Positions 59,058 to 59,211 of a stretch of DNA of 59,211 nt are shown here, piece by piece (position 1 is the first letter of the stretch; each line of letters starts with the position of its first letter). The translations under genes were made by a program, and so were the position numbers. This stretch comes from Natrinema limicola JCM 13563 (GTDB taxonomy: Archaea; Halobacteriota; Halobacteria; Halobacteriales; Natrialbaceae): contig NZ_AOIT01000015.1 in assembly GCF_000337475.1 (NCBI RefSeq), forward strand, positions 549 to 59,759, read 5' to 3'. Under the pieces are notes generated by a model. That model saw only the letters and a list, made by a program, of their open reading frames with translations, was not told the DNA's origin and searched no databases.

Positions 59058-59211
59058 CCGCAGCAAACGGTTGCTTGTCATCGACAACTACGATTCGTTC
59101 GCGTACAACCTCGTCCAGTACGTCGGCGAGGTAGCCGACGAGGTCGTCGTTCGGCGCAACGACGAAATCGACCTCGCGGGCGTGCGCGACCTCGAGCCGA
59201 CGGGGATCATC
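59050..59211 (+). CDS. pabA: Glutamine amidotransferase component II (partial, cut by window end)
   Basis: First 54 codons of the glutaminase partner of the preceding gene: [27 protein letters not shown] is the family start (LLxIDNYDSF.YNL), followed by [11 protein letters not shown]. It overlaps the component-I stop by 8 bases with a GTG start (59050; GTG 59041 in the same frame is an alternative), so the subunits are co-translated. Whether it is PabA or TrpG depends on its partner; many organisms use one subunit for both. Confidence 0.88.
   Translation, partial: MSDRSKRLLVIDNYDSFAYNLVQYVGEVADEVVVRRNDEIDLAGVRDLEPTGII

Noticed and set aside
1-59211. CRISPR array, prophage, complete insertion sequence or defence island
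   Set aside because: No regularly spaced repeats, no cas, integrase or transposase genes, and no known defence genes were seen; gene content is core-like.

Overview
The window is haloarchaeal chromosome. It is GC-rich (CTCGAG is very frequent), the proteins are strongly acidic, and many genes start at or within a few bases of the predicted transcription start, about 25-30 bases after an archaeal TATA element (leaderless mRNAs). Archaeal and haloarchaeal marker genes are present: transcription factor S, NAC, D-aminoacyl-tRNA deacylase DtdA, CetZ, FtsZ1, a bacterio-opsin-activator (Bat-type) regulator, Azf glucose-6-phosphate dehydrogenase and several haloarchaea-only DUF families. Gene content and the style of the intergenic repeats suggest a Natrinema/Haloterrigena-like member of the Natrialbales, but that genus-level placement is inference.

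Layout. 1-93 is the 3' part of a 5S rRNA, so a ribosomal RNA operon ends here. 0.2-12 kb holds a PadR-type regulator, a cold-shock protein, a queuosine/archaeosine-precursor transporter, an M29 aminopeptidase, a DUF309 protein, azf divergent from mptD, a minus-strand Nudix/hypothetical/glycosyltransferase group, a zinc-ribbon protein, a membrane-anchored DHH phosphoesterase, an SDR protein, a sulfite-oxidase-like enzyme and DUF5791. 12-20 kb holds cetZ, a coiled-coil protein, an ATP-grasp protein, SppA, DUF373 and a diphthamide-ligase family protein. 20-25 kb holds the purine genes purNH and purB and a two-subunit DMT transporter. 25-32 kb is the lysine/diaminopimelate cluster (dapA-dapB-dapD, a repeat-rich spacer, then lysA-dapF-dapE), which encodes the succinylase route. 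32-46 kb holds HtpX, a NYN nuclease-like protein, a PUA protein, an HD hydrolase, NAC with TrmI, TFS, DUF5789, an MFS transporter, DUF5797, DUF5787, DUF4013, a Nudix protein, a uS10-like protein with an M20 amidohydrolase, a second M48 protease and a DUF4397 lipoprotein. 46-59 kb holds a geranylgeranyl reductase, a 2Fe-2S ferredoxin, ftsZ1, dtdA, a Bat-type regulator, a DUF7344 regulator, a Na/Ca exchanger, aroE, an acidic HhH protein, pabB (or trpE), and the start of its glutaminase partner, cut by the window edge.

The coding content is mostly core metabolism. The most unusual signals are non-coding. Two dispersed repeats follow the stop codons of tfs and the geranylgeranyl reductase gene; they share an identical two-helix geometry, and six of the nine base pairs in one helix differ by compensatory double changes. 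A 92-bp duplication of the purNH 3' end flanks a perfect 20-bp inverted repeat. Nested inverted repeats with a tgggactgaaaggggc core separate dapD from lysA. A palindrome-encoded insert lies inside pabB. Operator-like palindromes lie at the promoters of the DUF7344 gene, the DUF4397 gene and a TATA element 200 bp before the coiled-coil gene. I see no CRISPR array, no complete insertion sequence and no tRNA gene.
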